A stretch of DNA of 64,000 nt from Coraliomargarita algicola (GCF_033878955.1 NZ_CP138858.1:4057001-4121000), one strand, 5' to 3'; numbered from the stretch's first letter, positions 27,029-36,879 are shown. Translations and numbers: made by a program. Notes: generated from the letters alone by a model not told the origin.

Positions 27029-27424
27029 GTCTTTCTTGCGCGGGCGCGCTACGCGCGCAGTGGGAAGTAGGGAGCTTTTTTTTGCGGCGGCTTTGGCGTT
27101 GGGCCTGATCTGCCAGCCTTGCTCTGGAGGGACGGATTGGTCGGACTGCCTTTGGGCGAATCATTCTGAAACGCATGCAAGTCTTTGAGGCCCGGCGTCC
27201 GCGCGCGGACACGCCATGTCTTTATAGTACCACTTCTAAGAATATATGATCTATAAGCTTGGCCTTTGCGTAGCCTCGAAACTTTGTTTCGGGGAGCGAT
27301 CGGCATCGCCCCGGTTCCTAGAACCGAGGTTACAAAAGATATATATTAGGACCAAACTTTTTTCGAATTGGTATAAGTAGACACAAAAAATCCCCAATGC
27401 TGTTTTACGGCAAATTGGGGGATT
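27029..27424. other. Intergenic, repeat-rich, no gene
   Basis: Contains the palindrome at about 27191-27212 (copy of the one near 1707), CGGTTCCTAGAACCG near 27312, and a hairpin ATCCCCAAT...AATTGGGGGAT at about 27390-27424. No coding region is supported. Confidence 0.6.
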
Positions 27425-27789
27425 AATAAATGGCGGATACGTCTCCGGTCTCCCTGCTACGCCAAAGTTTTCCTCCTTCGCTCCTCGAGCTACGGCGGAC
27501 GTGCGCTAGCTACGTCGCACACGGAAGGCGGGATTGCTTTGCCATCTTCGCTTCGCTACATCGAACCCGCGGCAGGTTCGACTCCTCGACTTCTCATCGC
27601 CCTTTTGGCGACTACGTCTTAAAATGGCGGAGAAGGCGGGATTGGTGGCTGCGCCATCGCTTCGCGATCCTCCTTCGGAGGCCCCTTCTTCAGTCGCTGC
27701 GCTTCTTACATCGAACAAGTTCTCATCCCTTATTCCGGCTAAGCCGGATAATTTGTTTTGCGGAGCAAAATGGCGGAGTAGGCGGGATT
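27425..27789 (-). repeat. Cluster of tRNA 3'-end fragments and T-loop-linked repeat element
   Basis: TGGCGGAGAAGGCGGGATT (27625-27643) and TGGCGGAGTAGGCGGGATT (27771-27789) have the form of the last 19 nt of a tRNA (CCA, discriminator, acceptor, T-stem, three T-loop bases), probably tRNA-Ser-like. A third partial copy (GGAAGGCGGGATT) ends at 27535. After GGATT each copy switches to other sequence. In two cases this carries blocks shared with 4839-4938 (CATCGCTTCGCGATC, CTTCAGTCGCTGCGCTTCTTACATCGAAC), and once the T-arm resumes as TCGAACCCGC. No complete tRNA and no gene is present. Confidence 0.65.
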
Positions 27790-28339
27790 GAATTACGAAC
27801 ACTTTTGGAATGATTTTCAGCGGCGTCAATGCTGTTTCAGTGTAGTATTCAAGCTAATTCCACTTGTTGTCCTTGTGGGATTGATTTGGGCAGAAGGCGA
27901 AGTTTTTGCTGCCTATGGTAATGCGGTTGAGTGTGGGGCAGCTTGTCGAAATTGTTCCAATCGTTCCACTTCCGCTCGATCTGGGCTATCAGGCTATTCT
28001 TCTGGTAAGGAAATATGTTCTGAGATTGAGCCTTCATCAAGGCTTCACCCGTAAACCGTGGCATTACAGGTCATTAAGTTTGATATGATAGGCGCGAGTT
28101 TTTCTTAAATTATAAGACCTCTGCTTCGATCCCGATACGGGCCAATCAGCTGTAACCGCTTCAACGGGCTATTGATTAACTACCCTTTTATCCTTTTTAA
28201 GATCGCCATCGCTACAAAACTCCCAGCGAAACTATGATCTGAGGAGCCGTGTGCGCTAATAGCGCTAGCACGATCTCGACCCCGGATCTTTGAGGGAGTG
28301 ACTTTTTTGTTTAAATTGATGGGAGAAATGATGCATTTG
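27790..28339. other. Intergenic, no supported gene
   Basis: Short open frames exist on both strands (plus 27788-28054, minus 27849-28064, minus 28180-28398), but none shows a recognisable domain or clear ribosome-binding site. The stretch may be remnants of a lost gene, because an operator-like palindrome sits at its right edge. Confidence 0.5.
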
Positions 28340-28358
28340 GTAACAGTGTTACTGTTAC
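28340..28358. promoter_or_regulatory. 19-bp perfect palindrome containing a GTNACNGTNAC site
   Basis: GTAACAGT-GTT-ACTGTTAC. The right part, GTTACTGTTAC (28348-28358), fits the GTNACNGTNAC motif found before catabolic genes in this window. It lies 51 bp beyond the stop of the LacI gene and has no obvious target gene to its left. Confidence 0.6.
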
Positions 28359-28409
28359 GAATGGTCTCTTTGTGAATAGGTGTTCCGTTAGTTCTCAACG
28401 GAATATTTT

Positions 28410-29447
28410 TTAGTGCTTTGCGATGGCTTTATGCGCGATCTGATTCAGGCTACTTCCTTCAATCCATGCGCCAGCGGTTAACATCAAAAGTGGTTCAAGT
28501 GGTTCCCCAACTTCGTGAGTTAAGCGAGCGCGTACGAGTAGGTCGATAGCACCTTTTGCGATTCGAGCCGTATTTTGATAGATGCCAGTGATGGGGCCAT
28601 TTTTATCGCGCACGGCTAGAGAGACGAAGCCGTAGGCTTTATCATCTGTTGATATATAGTCGATCCAAGGATCCCAGTCTGCGATGATGACATCGGGCTC
28701 GATTTTCTTTAGCCAATTCGAGAGGCCTTCCGAACTTGGAGTGGCGGCATGCCAAATGTGTTTGTGGGGATATTCCCATGCGAGAAAGGCGGCCGTGTAA
28801 GCGCGGAGCATTCGACGTTCCACATCGCTACGAACCAGTAGGCAGGGATTTTTATAACCACGGCTTTGAAGGATTTCCAGCGCTTGGATCATCGCGTTAT
28901 AGTGACTGGCCTGGGCTCGGTGAAACTTGGGTTCGCGTAGAGAACTTCCGATGGTGACCGCGCTGAGTTTTTTCCAATCTAATTTTGGAGCCTCGATTTC
29001 CGCAGCGGCCGGTGGCGTGAGAATGACACCCTGTATATTTCGGGCTTCAAGCATACGGGATATGACTCGAGGCGGCATATCTTTGGTCAGGACAAAATGA
29101 TCTATGCGCCGACCATGTAATTGAGCACCTTCATTTAAGCCATGGTAGATGTCCGCTTCGAACCCGTGTCCGGAATCGATATGCTGCCAACGCTCCGGCC
29201 ACCAGATGGCCGCGAATGTTTCCTGGTAGTTGATCGGACGACGGCTGGCAAAGCTAGTCATCAGTTCGCTCACCATTGTATCTGGAGCATAACCCAGCTC
29301 TTTGGCGACTTTGAGAATTTTCTTTCGAAGTTCCGGTTTAATGGATGCGTCTTCTTTAAAAGCGCGAGAAACCGTCATTCGAGAAACACCAGCCACTTCA
29401 GCGAGGTGGCGAAGAGAAACAGCCTTTTTTTTAGAAGGGGCAGACAT
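28410..29447 (-). CDS. LacI-family transcriptional regulator (regulator 1)
   Basis: 345 residues from ATG 29447 (MSAPSKKKAVSL). The N-terminal LacI HTH and hinge (SLRHLAEVAGVSRMTVSRAFKEDASIKPELRKKILKVAKELGYAPD) is followed by a periplasmic-binding-protein-like effector domain. The effector half is divergent from classical sugar-binding forms. Its gene is divergent from the beta-helix enzyme gene at 29581, and the shared gap contains GTGACAGTAACACTGTC (29459-29475), only 12 bp before this start codon. Autoregulation and control of the GTNACNGTNAC regulon are therefore likely, as an inference from position. Confidence 0.9.
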   Translation of the reverse strand: MSAPSKKKAVSLRHLAEVAGVSRMTVSRAFKEDASIKPELRKKILKVAKELGYAPDTMVSELMTSFASRRPINYQETFAAIWWPERWQHIDSGHGFEADIYHGLNEGAQLHGRRIDHFVLTKDMPPRVISRMLEARNIQGVILTPPAAAEIEAPKLDWKKLSAVTIGSSLREPKFHRAQASHYNAMIQALEILQSRGYKNPCLLVRSDVERRMLRAYTAAFLAWEYPHKHIWHAATPSSEGLSNWLKKIEPDVIIADWDPWIDYISTDDKAYGFVSLAVRDKNGPITGIYQNTARIAKGAIDLLVRARLTHEVGEPLEPLLMLTAGAWIEGSSLNQIAHKAIAKH

Positions 29448-29458
29448 GGTGTAGTTGT

Positions 29459-29475
29459 GTGACAGTAACACTGTC
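29459..29475. promoter_or_regulatory. GTNACNGTNAC operator-like site between lacI-type gene and beta-helix enzyme
   Basis: GTGACAGTAAC with an extension making GACAGT-AAC-ACTGTC symmetrical. It sits in the divergent promoter region, 106 bp before the ATG at 29581 and immediately upstream of the regulator's ATG at 29447. Confidence 0.7.
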
Positions 29476-29580
29476 GAGGCAATTCATATTTGGAGGTTTT
29501 AATCAAATTGTTTGAATCTGCGTAAACCTCCAGAAAAAAAAGTAATCTGCTAATTCGCTTTGGCAGCTTTCCCCTAAATC

Positions 29581-32412
29581 ATGTCTGAGTTATTATTATT
29601 AATGAGAAATTGCTTTGCGTTTTCTCGATTCCTTCCCATCGCGGTATGTATTCTGCTTTCAGCTTTGTCAGTCGGCGGATCGACTCTGGAGATTCGTGCG
29701 AGTCGCGATGCATTTATTCGGGCCTCACAGAGTGCTGCCAATACCAGTAATGAATCCAATGGCATTTTCATTGTAGGAGATACCTTAACACCGAATGACT
29801 ATTTGAGAGGTCTTCTAAGCTTTGATACGCGGCATTCGGCATTAGTGGGAACTCAGATCAATAGTGTTCAGCTTATTCTAACCATTAGCTCAAGAGATTT
29901 AAGCAACGGGGGGAGTCTCCATGACTTAATAGACCTGGATCTACATGGGCTGGATGTGGATTATATTGAGTCGGAAGTCGATTGGTATCACCGCAGCAAC
30001 TCAGATTTATGGCAGAATGGAGGAGGTGATTTCGGTGCCTTATTAGATCGTGTTCAGGCGAACCCGGCGACAGTTGACGAAGAGGACGTGATTGTATTCA
30101 GCAGTCCCTATCTAACGGAAGATTTTATAAAATCAATAGGAGGAGACTATGCGCTTTTGCTCAAGCTCCGTATCGAGAATCAATTACGCTCGGTTTTTCG
30201 TTTTTGCTCAAGGTCGGCAGCGTATGAATTACAGCCTGTATTACTGGTCGACTACACGCCTAGTGAGATCGTTGTGCCAGTGCCCGGTCACTTGGAGCGT
30301 CCGGATAGTGCTAGATATTCACTCATGGCTGGTGGGAGATCAGTCGCTGTTAAGGCCGAGCGTTACAGTTTTGATGTTGCGATGTTCACGATGGGGGATG
30401 GGGTAGTGGCAATTGATATCGAATGTGCAAGTGATTTTACGAGTTATACACTGAAGCCGGATCGGTATGGTCTTGAAGTGAGTCGTTCGGGAAATCGGCT
30501 TCATTTTCAAATTGAGAGCGCTCGGAACATGGTTTTGCAGATTCCGGGGCGCACACCTCTGGCAATCATCGTAACTCCGTTGGAAAGAGGTTTGCCCGAT
30601 CCATCGGATCCTGACGTGCGCTACTTTTGGCCTGGCATACAAGACGTGGGGGTGATACGGCCACAAAGCGGTCAAACGATCTATTTTGCGCCCGGAGCTT
30701 TAGTTAAAGGACGTATTGAAGCTAAAGGTGTGAGTGACGTCCGGGTTTGTGGGCGTGGTATTCTTGAAACGGCTGGTTATTCGGTGCGTTCTGAAGGGGA
30801 TGCTGGAATTCTATTTGAAAATAGTGAGAACATCATTGTGGAGGGCATCGGCGTGCGTAGTTTTTACACTTGGTGGCAAACGCTGTATTTGAACTGTCGG
30901 AATGTGGAGGTTGCTCACTCGAATATTTTCGGGATTGGGGTGAATACAGATGGCGTCGATATTGATGCGGTTAAAAATTTTGTGGTGCGTGATAGTTTTA
31001 TTCGAGCGGAGGATGATGGACTAGGCTGGCACTCGCTGAACGCGGCTGTGAACGGAGAGAGGATCACCGAAAATGCGATCGCGAATAACATAATTATTTG
31101 GAATACAGGTGCTGGAAACGGTATTCGCATCGGAGCATCCATGGAGGCGCAGTTGTGGCGGAATATTACGATTCGAAATGTCGATATACTTCAGCATGCT
31201 GGTGCTGGTATTTATAGCGATTACTCCGATTGGGCGTGGATGGAGAATTTGCGTTTTGAGAATATCGTTATTGAGAAAGCATCCAAGCCAATTGATTTTC
31301 ATATTGGATCCACCATTTATAGTAATTCAACCGGTTACTTGAATGAGCGTGGTCATATGGATGGGCTAGTGTTCGAAAATGTAAAGATGAACGGTGGAAC
31401 CATTCGGTTGGCGGGTTACGATGCGACTCACCGAATCAATAACCTTCGGTTCATCAACTGTGTGAATGGAGGCGAGGCGGTTGCGGGCTTATCTGATATC
31501 TCGGTTAATGCCTTTGTGACGGATATCGGTTTCAATGAAGATTTGACTCCTTATCCTGTATTGCATCCCGGGAGTCTTGTTGTCGCTGATTTGGAATCGG
31601 TGATTGCTGGTGGCGTCCAATATATTGAAGATAATACAGATGCAGTTAAAGGGCGTCGACGTGTCTATATTGCAAATTCAATAGGTGATTCTATCGAGCA
31701 TCTTTTCTCGGCCGATGAAAGTGGAAGCTATCGCTTGAAACTCAATTTATGGCATAGCCCTGGTTCGGCCCGAATTCATGTTTTTCTGAACGATACTTTG
31801 CTTACAACTATAGAATTGTATCAGAGTTTGGAGGCTGAACGGAGTCTGGATCTGGGGAGCCAAAATCTGCATTCCGGCGAGCATTACCGATTGCGAATCG
31901 AGATTGATGGGCGACATTCCAGTAGTTCTGGATATGCTGTGCATTTAGATGAATTGAAAGTGCTGAACGCCTTAGAGGCTTGGAGAGATGACTATTTTGA
32001 GAGTCGTGCGCATCTCGTTTCTGCGAGGAATGAGATGGATGCGGATGGAGATGGCGCTGCCAATTTATTTGAATATATGCTGGGGACTCACCCGTTGAGA
32101 TGGGATGACTTTAGTTTACTCAATCAAAAAGTAGAATCCGGTGCGGAGTTCACCTTTGAGCATCCGATTCCGGCTTTGCTGGATTGTTCACTTGAGGTTT
32201 CTTCGGATCTTATGGTTTGGGATGTGATCGCCTTAATCCGTCGCGGCGAGAGCGCCTGGGGGCTGGAGGAGGTAGGTGAGAGAACATGGCCGGAGCTTGC
32301 TTTGCAAACCGATCTTTTGAGTGCCAACACCCGATTAAAGGTGGGGGTGAGTGTCTTACCAAATTCGTCGGTAGATCAGATTTTCTATCGGGCACGTGTG
32401 GCTGAACCGTAA
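29581..32412 (+). CDS. Secreted GH28-like beta-helix enzyme with N-terminal DNRLRE-type and C-terminal jelly-roll modules
   Basis: 943 residues. N-terminal signal peptide (hydrophobic core about 17-33). A DNRLRE/CBM96-like module at about 37-235 (RDAFIRASQ...VGDTLTPNDYLRGLLSFD) follows, then a right-handed parallel beta-helix at about 330-650. The helix has GQTIYFAPGALVKGRI, the GH28-like NTDGVDIDAVKNFVVRDSFIRAEDDGLGW acidic motif and GNGIRIG. A carbohydrate-binding-like jelly roll covers about 660-800. The tail has an EF-hand-like DADGDGAANLFEYMLGTHP segment. The catalytic Asp set (NTD, DD) is present but the GH28 His motif is not in its usual form, so glycosidase or lyase specificity is open. 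It is a paralogue of the protein at 48783. An operator-like site lies 106 bp upstream, and the regulator gene is divergent. Confidence 0.8.
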   Translation: MSELLLLMRNCFAFSRFLPIAVCILLSALSVGGSTLEIRASRDAFIRASQSAANTSNESNGIFIVGDTLTPNDYLRGLLSFDTRHSALVGTQINSVQLILTISSRDLSNGGSLHDLIDLDLHGLDVDYIESEVDWYHRSNSDLWQNGGGDFGALLDRVQANPATVDEEDVIVFSSPYLTEDFIKSIGGDYALLLKLRIENQLRSVFRFCSRSAAYELQPVLLVDYTPSEIVVPVPGHLERPDSARYSLMAGGRSVAVKAERYSFDVAMFTMGDGVVAIDIECASDFTSYTLKPDRYGLEVSRSGNRLHFQIESARNMVLQIPGRTPLAIIVTPLERGLPDPSDPDVRYFWPGIQDVGVIRPQSGQTIYFAPGALVKGRIEAKGVSDVRVCGRGILETAGYSVRSEGDAGILFENSENIIVEGIGVRSFYTWWQTLYLNCRNVEVAHSNIFGIGVNTDGVDIDAVKNFVVRDSFIRAEDDGLGWHSLNAAVNGERITENAIANNIIIWNTGAGNGIRIGASMEAQLWRNITIRNVDILQHAGAGIYSDYSDWAWMENLRFENIVIEKASKPIDFHIGSTIYSNSTGYLNERGHMDGLVFENVKMNGGTIRLAGYDATHRINNLRFINCVNGGEAVAGLSDISVNAFVTDIGFNEDLTPYPVLHPGSLVVADLESVIAGGVQYIEDNTDAVKGRRRVYIANSIGDSIEHLFSADESGSYRLKLNLWHSPGSARIHVFLNDTLLTTIELYQSLEAERSLDLGSQNLHSGEHYRLRIEIDGRHSSSSGYAVHLDELKVLNALEAWRDDYFESRAHLVSARNEMDADGDGAANLFEYMLGTHPLRWDDFSLLNQKVESGAEFTFEHPIPALLDCSLEVSSDLMVWDVIALIRRGESAWGLEEVGERTWPELALQTDLLSANTRLKVGVSVLPNSSVDQIFYRARVAEP

Positions 32413-32503
32413 TTCTTCGTTGGCTGGGGTCGATATAGTATGACGGAATGCATCCGTGATACTTTCGAATAAAACAATAACTAATCGAAATGACATTTTC
32501 TTA

Positions 32504-33262
32504 TCAGTCTGAATCAGGGCGGAAAACGAGTGGCAATAGATTGAAACTATCCGGATTTGCCTCCAGATTGTAAATGATTAGTAGGAGTCGATCATCCTGG
32601 TCGACAATGAGTTTTCTGGCGAGGCTTCGCTTCCATTCTCCCTCACGGCTGAGTGAGGCGACCAATATGGGTTGGTAGTGTTTGTCGGGCAGGCTGAACG
32701 CTTTGACAGCTGATTGCCCAGGATCGATAGTGAAGTTGGTTTCGTCTAATTTGCACGCTAGGCGTGTGGTGGATAAGTTATAAACCAAAATGCTCCCCAG
32801 AGGGATAGTTGCGGGGGAGGTTTCGATGGAGAAAATTTTGTAGCCACCGCTGGCCAAGGGGAAAAAGAATATAGTTAATTCCTTGGTTTTTTGGGGGATT
32901 TTTAACCGGCCTAATTCAACACGTGCTTCGGGGGCGGCCATCGCTGTGCCAGCTTTGTAGAAAGTGAGTGTCTCCGGGCCGCGGTAATTCATTACACCTG
33001 TTCGCCGGTCATCCAAAAGTTGGAAACTGCGTTCACTTCCTTCTCCGCTCTCCAAGTAGGCGACTTCCGGCGGAATGTAGGTGCTGTTTGCTTGGATCTG
33101 GTTTGACGCTTGGTTTTGACTACTGTTTGCGGCCAGCGGGGCATGGTTCGGCCAGAGAAACGCTTGGAATTTCATCTGGACGCTTGGAGCTTTTTCTTGC
33201 CCCGGAAGCGAATGGCCCAGTAGAAGTGTGAGGAGAATGAGAATAGAGTGAATCGTTTTCAT
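32504..33262 (-). CDS. Secreted hypothetical protein linked to a prepilin-like cassette
   Basis: 252 residues with a signal peptide (MKTIHSILILLTLLLGHSLPGQ). Mature part unrecognised, with predicted beta-rich segments such as KELTIFFFPLASGGYKIFSIE and RLLLIIYNLEANPDSFNLLPLVF. Its start overlaps the stop of the 1107-residue prepilin-like protein by 4 bp, so the two are co-translated and presumably act together at the cell envelope. It is convergent with the beta-helix enzyme gene. No function is proposed. Confidence 0.7.
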   Translation of the reverse strand: MKTIHSILILLTLLLGHSLPGQEKAPSVQMKFQAFLWPNHAPLAANSSQNQASNQIQANSTYIPPEVAYLESGEGSERSFQLLDDRRTGVMNYRGPETLTFYKAGTAMAAPEARVELGRLKIPQKTKELTIFFFPLASGGYKIFSIETSPATIPLGSILVYNLSTTRLACKLDETNFTIDPGQSAVKAFSLPDKHYQPILVASLSREGEWKRSLARKLIVDQDDRLLLIIYNLEANPDSFNLLPLVFRPDSD

Positions 33263-36200
33263 ACGTCGGAGTCTTCGAGCCAGTGGAAATCAAGGATCAC
33301 AAAGCGACGTCCAAAGCTCAGGTTGGTTTGGGTTAACGGAGCGTAGCCCTGCGCGCTCGCTTCGGCGGCATCATAGGGAGTTTCCGGAGGATTATTCAGG
33401 CTATCTACATATTCAGGGATACGCTGAATAATGGCTTCGCAACGTGCGCTGACCGTTTCGCCAGTGATAGGGTTGATGGCTTCACCGTAGGCGCGCACTC
33501 GAAAAGTGTCGGAGCGCGCGGAGAGGGTGCTTCCCATGCGAGCGAGTAGATCGGCTTGACTGAGCCAACCGGGGAGGTTTTCTGTGCGCCAGCCGCTTTC
33601 GGCCTGAGCTTGCATGCCGGTGATGCCTGTGTTTTGCGCGGCTAGATTTACATTTTGCTGAAGGCCTGAATTGACTCCCGATTTATCCAATGCCGCGGCT
33701 AGGGTTCCCTGCAAACGGTAAGCATCCGTATTTTCCGAGTAGGTTCCGTCGGTGTCCGGCATCCGATTGATGAAATGGGCCAGGCTGGCGAAGGGACCTC
33801 GCAGTTTGATCTCTTCGACAATGGAATCGGCCAGAGCGTCAATTTGGGCAGGATCGAGAGTTCGATAGCCGATAAAGGTTGCTGTGTCCTGACTATCCGG
33901 AGTCACTCCCGGGGGGCCGATTGGAGTGTCGATCCTGAGTATCGGAGACTTCGGATTATCAGGGTCAGCAACGTCGAATGATCCGTCGGCGCGTCTGACA
34001 TTGCTGTCATAGAACGTCGCAAACATTGCACGCCAAGCTTCGACAGATGTGCTGTTAATATTGAAGGCACCGTTGATTGCGAGATCTGCTGCGGCGACGC
34101 GTTCTCCTGATCGAGGCGTGTCATTCTGCACGACTTGAAAGATTCGATTGTTTTCCGGCGTATTTTCGGGAAGGGTTCCGGGAAGTGTGGAGAGGAAATA
34201 TCGATCCCAGAGGGCCGCATTCAATTTATAGGAGTAGTCATGATGAACCCCTTGGAACTGATATATGGCATCGTAGCTACTTGTGCTCCAGACACGATCG
34301 ACTTTATTTAGACTTATCGATGGGTCTGCGAGACTATTGCCTACCGCGTAAGCTGGGATGTTGTTGCCAAAGCGCGCATTACGAACTCGAATTTTCAGCC
34401 CGTTGGCAAAATACGGATCTGTGTTTGTAGTCAGATCGTTGTAGAGTGGCGCGTGCATAAACTGCCCAATTGAATGCAGGTCAGCGCGATCCGGAGCACG
34501 TTGAAACAGAATGGTTCTTTCGGCGTCGCTCTGGCTTTCAGAATAACCGACCGTAACATTATCGTCCAGATCATAAGGCGCGAAACCGACATCAATAAAT
34601 GTACCACGTCGTTGCATACTTCCGATGAAAGTCGGGTTGAGCGTGGCGGCGTTTTCTACCCAGGTTTTGGGCATCGTAAAGGTCAGAGGGTTCGGCCCGT
34701 GAATCAATGCACGGGGATTGTGGTTCGCGAGCCATTTCCGCGTATTCGGTTGGAGGTTGGCGTTTGCTTGGTCCCATACTGGCTCGTTGTCGACGAAAGT
34801 ATGCAGGATTTTATATGCATAGGCATTGGAGGTATCGATAATGGGCGTGTTCGCGGGTGGAGATGCCTGCATGGTCTCATAATTTCCTTGCCAATCCTGT
34901 CCTACTTTTGGGTGGTCGGTCATATAAACGGCGATCTGAATCGGTTCAGCATTCGGGCCGGTGCCTTTTGCGAGTTTGAGTGCGTGCGTGCGGTAAGCGC
35001 TGTATTGCCCACCCCAGCGATAGGTCTCTGGGGTCTCCGCCGGAGTGTAATGTGCTCCGATGTCGAAGTGGAAGCCAAAGCCCGGATGGTAGCCTCGGGA
35101 GAGCGTGGCACCCGTCGGACTGGGATTCATTCCAAAGGTGTAAGGTGTCTGCGCACTCGCACTGAAAACAATGGCTTCCCCGGGTTCTAATCGCCCGCTC
35201 GTGAGGTAGAATGTCGCCGGGTACGGTTGCTCGATTGGGAAGTGAGTATTGTTTCCCTTTATCAGTGACCAACTCCTCCAGAGAGAGATAAAATTTTCAA
35301 AGTCGCTTCCGTTCATTAGCGTCCGGCCGAACGTGAGTGTATAGGTCGCACTCTCCAGTGGCGTGTCGTAAGGATTCCACAGGGTTACGGCCGGCAGCAT
35401 ATTAACTCGGATATTACGGTTGCCAGTAGCGTCAGCTGGATCATAGGTCGGAATCCAGTATAATTGGAAACCGGTCACGACCGGATAGACGCCGGCGACT
35501 TGAGCACTGGAGGCGTGTATTGGGAGTTCACCGGCAGCATTGGGCTCGGTCCGAATCCACGAGCGAAGCTGTTTCCAATCAGGTCCGCCAGGGTCGGCGG
35601 CACTCGCCGAATGGTTGTCCTGAGGCGCGAAAATCAAGCCGGTGGGTTGATTGGAAGTGTCGTAGAGCGCGCTGGTGAGATCCAGTTTGAGGCCTCCCAA
35701 GAGCGTGTTGGAAAAAAGTCCGAATCCGTGGAAGGTGAGATCGTGGAAGTGCTTGCGTATACTCTGATTTGCAGCATTCCCCAGTTGCTCCTCCAGAATT
35801 TTAAAGGATGAGGACGTGTGTAGCTTTCCTGTCTGTTCCTTGGTCAATTGTGGCAGCCAGTCCAGATTTTGAATTGCGCTCAAACCGAATTTTTGAGCAG
35901 AGAGCGTGCTGTTCGCTGTTTGCGGCGGTGGTGCTATATTGACTTTGGCTTTCACTCCTTCGTCGCCCACCCAATAAGCAAAACGGCTCACGGTGTCGAG
36001 GTAAGTGTCAATGTCGACTTTTCCGGCTTCTACTTTTGCGCTACCGTTAATGAGTTCGTTGCGCTTCTCTTCAGCAAATACGGAGGCTCCTAAATAGGCA
36101 TCTGCTACGCCGTAGGTGTGTGAGTCCGGGTATCCGGAAACCAACCACTTGCTGAAGGTCGTTTTGGGGAATCCATTTGAGTCTTTGAATGTCCGCCACA

Positions 36201-36582
36201 CTCCTGTCCAATGCTGGCGGCTTTGTTGTACTCCATCAGTAGTGAGAATTCCAGCTTCAGCGTTGTAATCGTCATTGTCATACGGATCTGTGTCGAGCCG
36301 AGAGGCCGTTGCGCTGATTCGTTGGTCTGGGCCCAATTCCTTCTGTATGTCGCCGAATGCAACCTGTAGTCCCAGTAGTGCATTTTGCTGGGCTAGCGTC
36401 ATCATCTGGTTCAGGTCGGCATTCTTTGTTTCGATCTGACTCATCGTTGTCAGTGAGAGTGATAGCAACACAATGAATGCCATGAGTGTCAGTGCGATGA
36501 CTAGGGCGAAGCCTCCCTTGTCTTGCGAAGGCATGCAGCTTGATCTTGCATAGGTATTACTATTTTTCGTTTTCTTCATCAT
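33259..36582 (-). CDS. Large prepilin-like envelope protein (resembles Verru_Chthon cassette protein A)
   Basis: 1107 residues. After a short basic leader a prepilin-like hydrophobic helix follows (GGFALVIALTLMAFIVLLSLSL, about 23-44), as in PilX/GspK-type minor pilins. A long polar ectodomain follows, without catalytic motifs I recognise. Size, N-terminus and overall composition resemble the Verru_Chthon cassette protein A family of Verrucomicrobia; I could not verify this by search. It is probably assembled or exported by type IV pilus/type II secretion-like machinery. Upstream, GATACTGTCAC (36656-36666), one mismatch from GTTACTGTCAC, suggests the gene belongs to the sugar regulon. Confidence 0.65.
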   Translation of the reverse strand: MMKKTKNSNTYARSSCMPSQDKGGFALVIALTLMAFIVLLSLSLTTMSQIETKNADLNQMMTLAQQNALLGLQVAFGDIQKELGPDQRISATASRLDTDPYDNDDYNAEAGILTTDGVQQSRQHWTGVWRTFKDSNGFPKTTFSKWLVSGYPDSHTYGVADAYLGASVFAEEKRNELINGSAKVEAGKVDIDTYLDTVSRFAYWVGDEGVKAKVNIAPPPQTANSTLSAQKFGLSAIQNLDWLPQLTKEQTGKLHTSSSFKILEEQLGNAANQSIRKHFHDLTFHGFGLFSNTLLGGLKLDLTSALYDTSNQPTGLIFAPQDNHSASAADPGGPDWKQLRSWIRTEPNAAGELPIHASSAQVAGVYPVVTGFQLYWIPTYDPADATGNRNIRVNMLPAVTLWNPYDTPLESATYTLTFGRTLMNGSDFENFISLWRSWSLIKGNNTHFPIEQPYPATFYLTSGRLEPGEAIVFSASAQTPYTFGMNPSPTGATLSRGYHPGFGFHFDIGAHYTPAETPETYRWGGQYSAYRTHALKLAKGTGPNAEPIQIAVYMTDHPKVGQDWQGNYETMQASPPANTPIIDTSNAYAYKILHTFVDNEPVWDQANANLQPNTRKWLANHNPRALIHGPNPLTFTMPKTWVENAATLNPTFIGSMQRRGTFIDVGFAPYDLDDNVTVGYSESQSDAERTILFQRAPDRADLHSIGQFMHAPLYNDLTTNTDPYFANGLKIRVRNARFGNNIPAYAVGNSLADPSISLNKVDRVWSTSSYDAIYQFQGVHHDYSYKLNAALWDRYFLSTLPGTLPENTPENNRIFQVVQNDTPRSGERVAAADLAINGAFNINSTSVEAWRAMFATFYDSNVRRADGSFDVADPDNPKSPILRIDTPIGPPGVTPDSQDTATFIGYRTLDPAQIDALADSIVEEIKLRGPFASLAHFINRMPDTDGTYSENTDAYRLQGTLAAALDKSGVNSGLQQNVNLAAQNTGITGMQAQAESGWRTENLPGWLSQADLLARMGSTLSARSDTFRVRAYGEAINPITGETVSARCEAIIQRIPEYVDSLNNPPETPYDAAEASAQGYAPLTQTNLSFGRRFVILDFHWLEDSDV

Positions 36583-36879
36583 CTGAAAGGGGGGGAGTTG
36601 GGGTGATGGAAATGATCTTAGTATGGATATGCTGACGAGGAATCAAAAGTGGTCTGATACTGTCACAATGTTGTCGCCATCACCGCTGTTTAATTGTGAT
36701 GATGGTTCGACTGAGTCATCTCTGAACCGGGCAATAGAGGGCCGGCGATTTCTGTGAGGCAACACACTCGCAAATTATTCGCGCGAGGGCGCTCGCTGCT
36801 ACTGGCATTGTATAGACAATTTCGGAGTATTGACTAAGGCGTTGTTGGACTCTCGTCGAATTTTGCCGCGTACCGGATC
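36583..36879. other. Intergenic between prepilin-like gene and second LacI gene
   Basis: Contains one operator-like site (36656-36666) and a GC-rich palindromic stretch around 36775-36800 (ACTCGC...GCGCGAGGGCGCTCG). No gene seen. Confidence 0.5.
36656..36666. promoter_or_regulatory. One-mismatch GTNACNGTNAC site upstream of the prepilin-like gene
   Basis: GATACTGTCAC, 74 bp before the ATG at 36582; the T at the second position is replaced by A. Confidence 0.45.

Noticed and set aside
27430..28064. Several ORFs of 60-130 codons on both strands
   Set aside because: They cross tRNA 3' fragments and palindromic repeats, and no protein family was recognisable.
28180..28398. 72-codon minus-strand ORF that spans the orphan operator
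   Set aside because: No recognisable domain, and the operator would lie inside its coding region.
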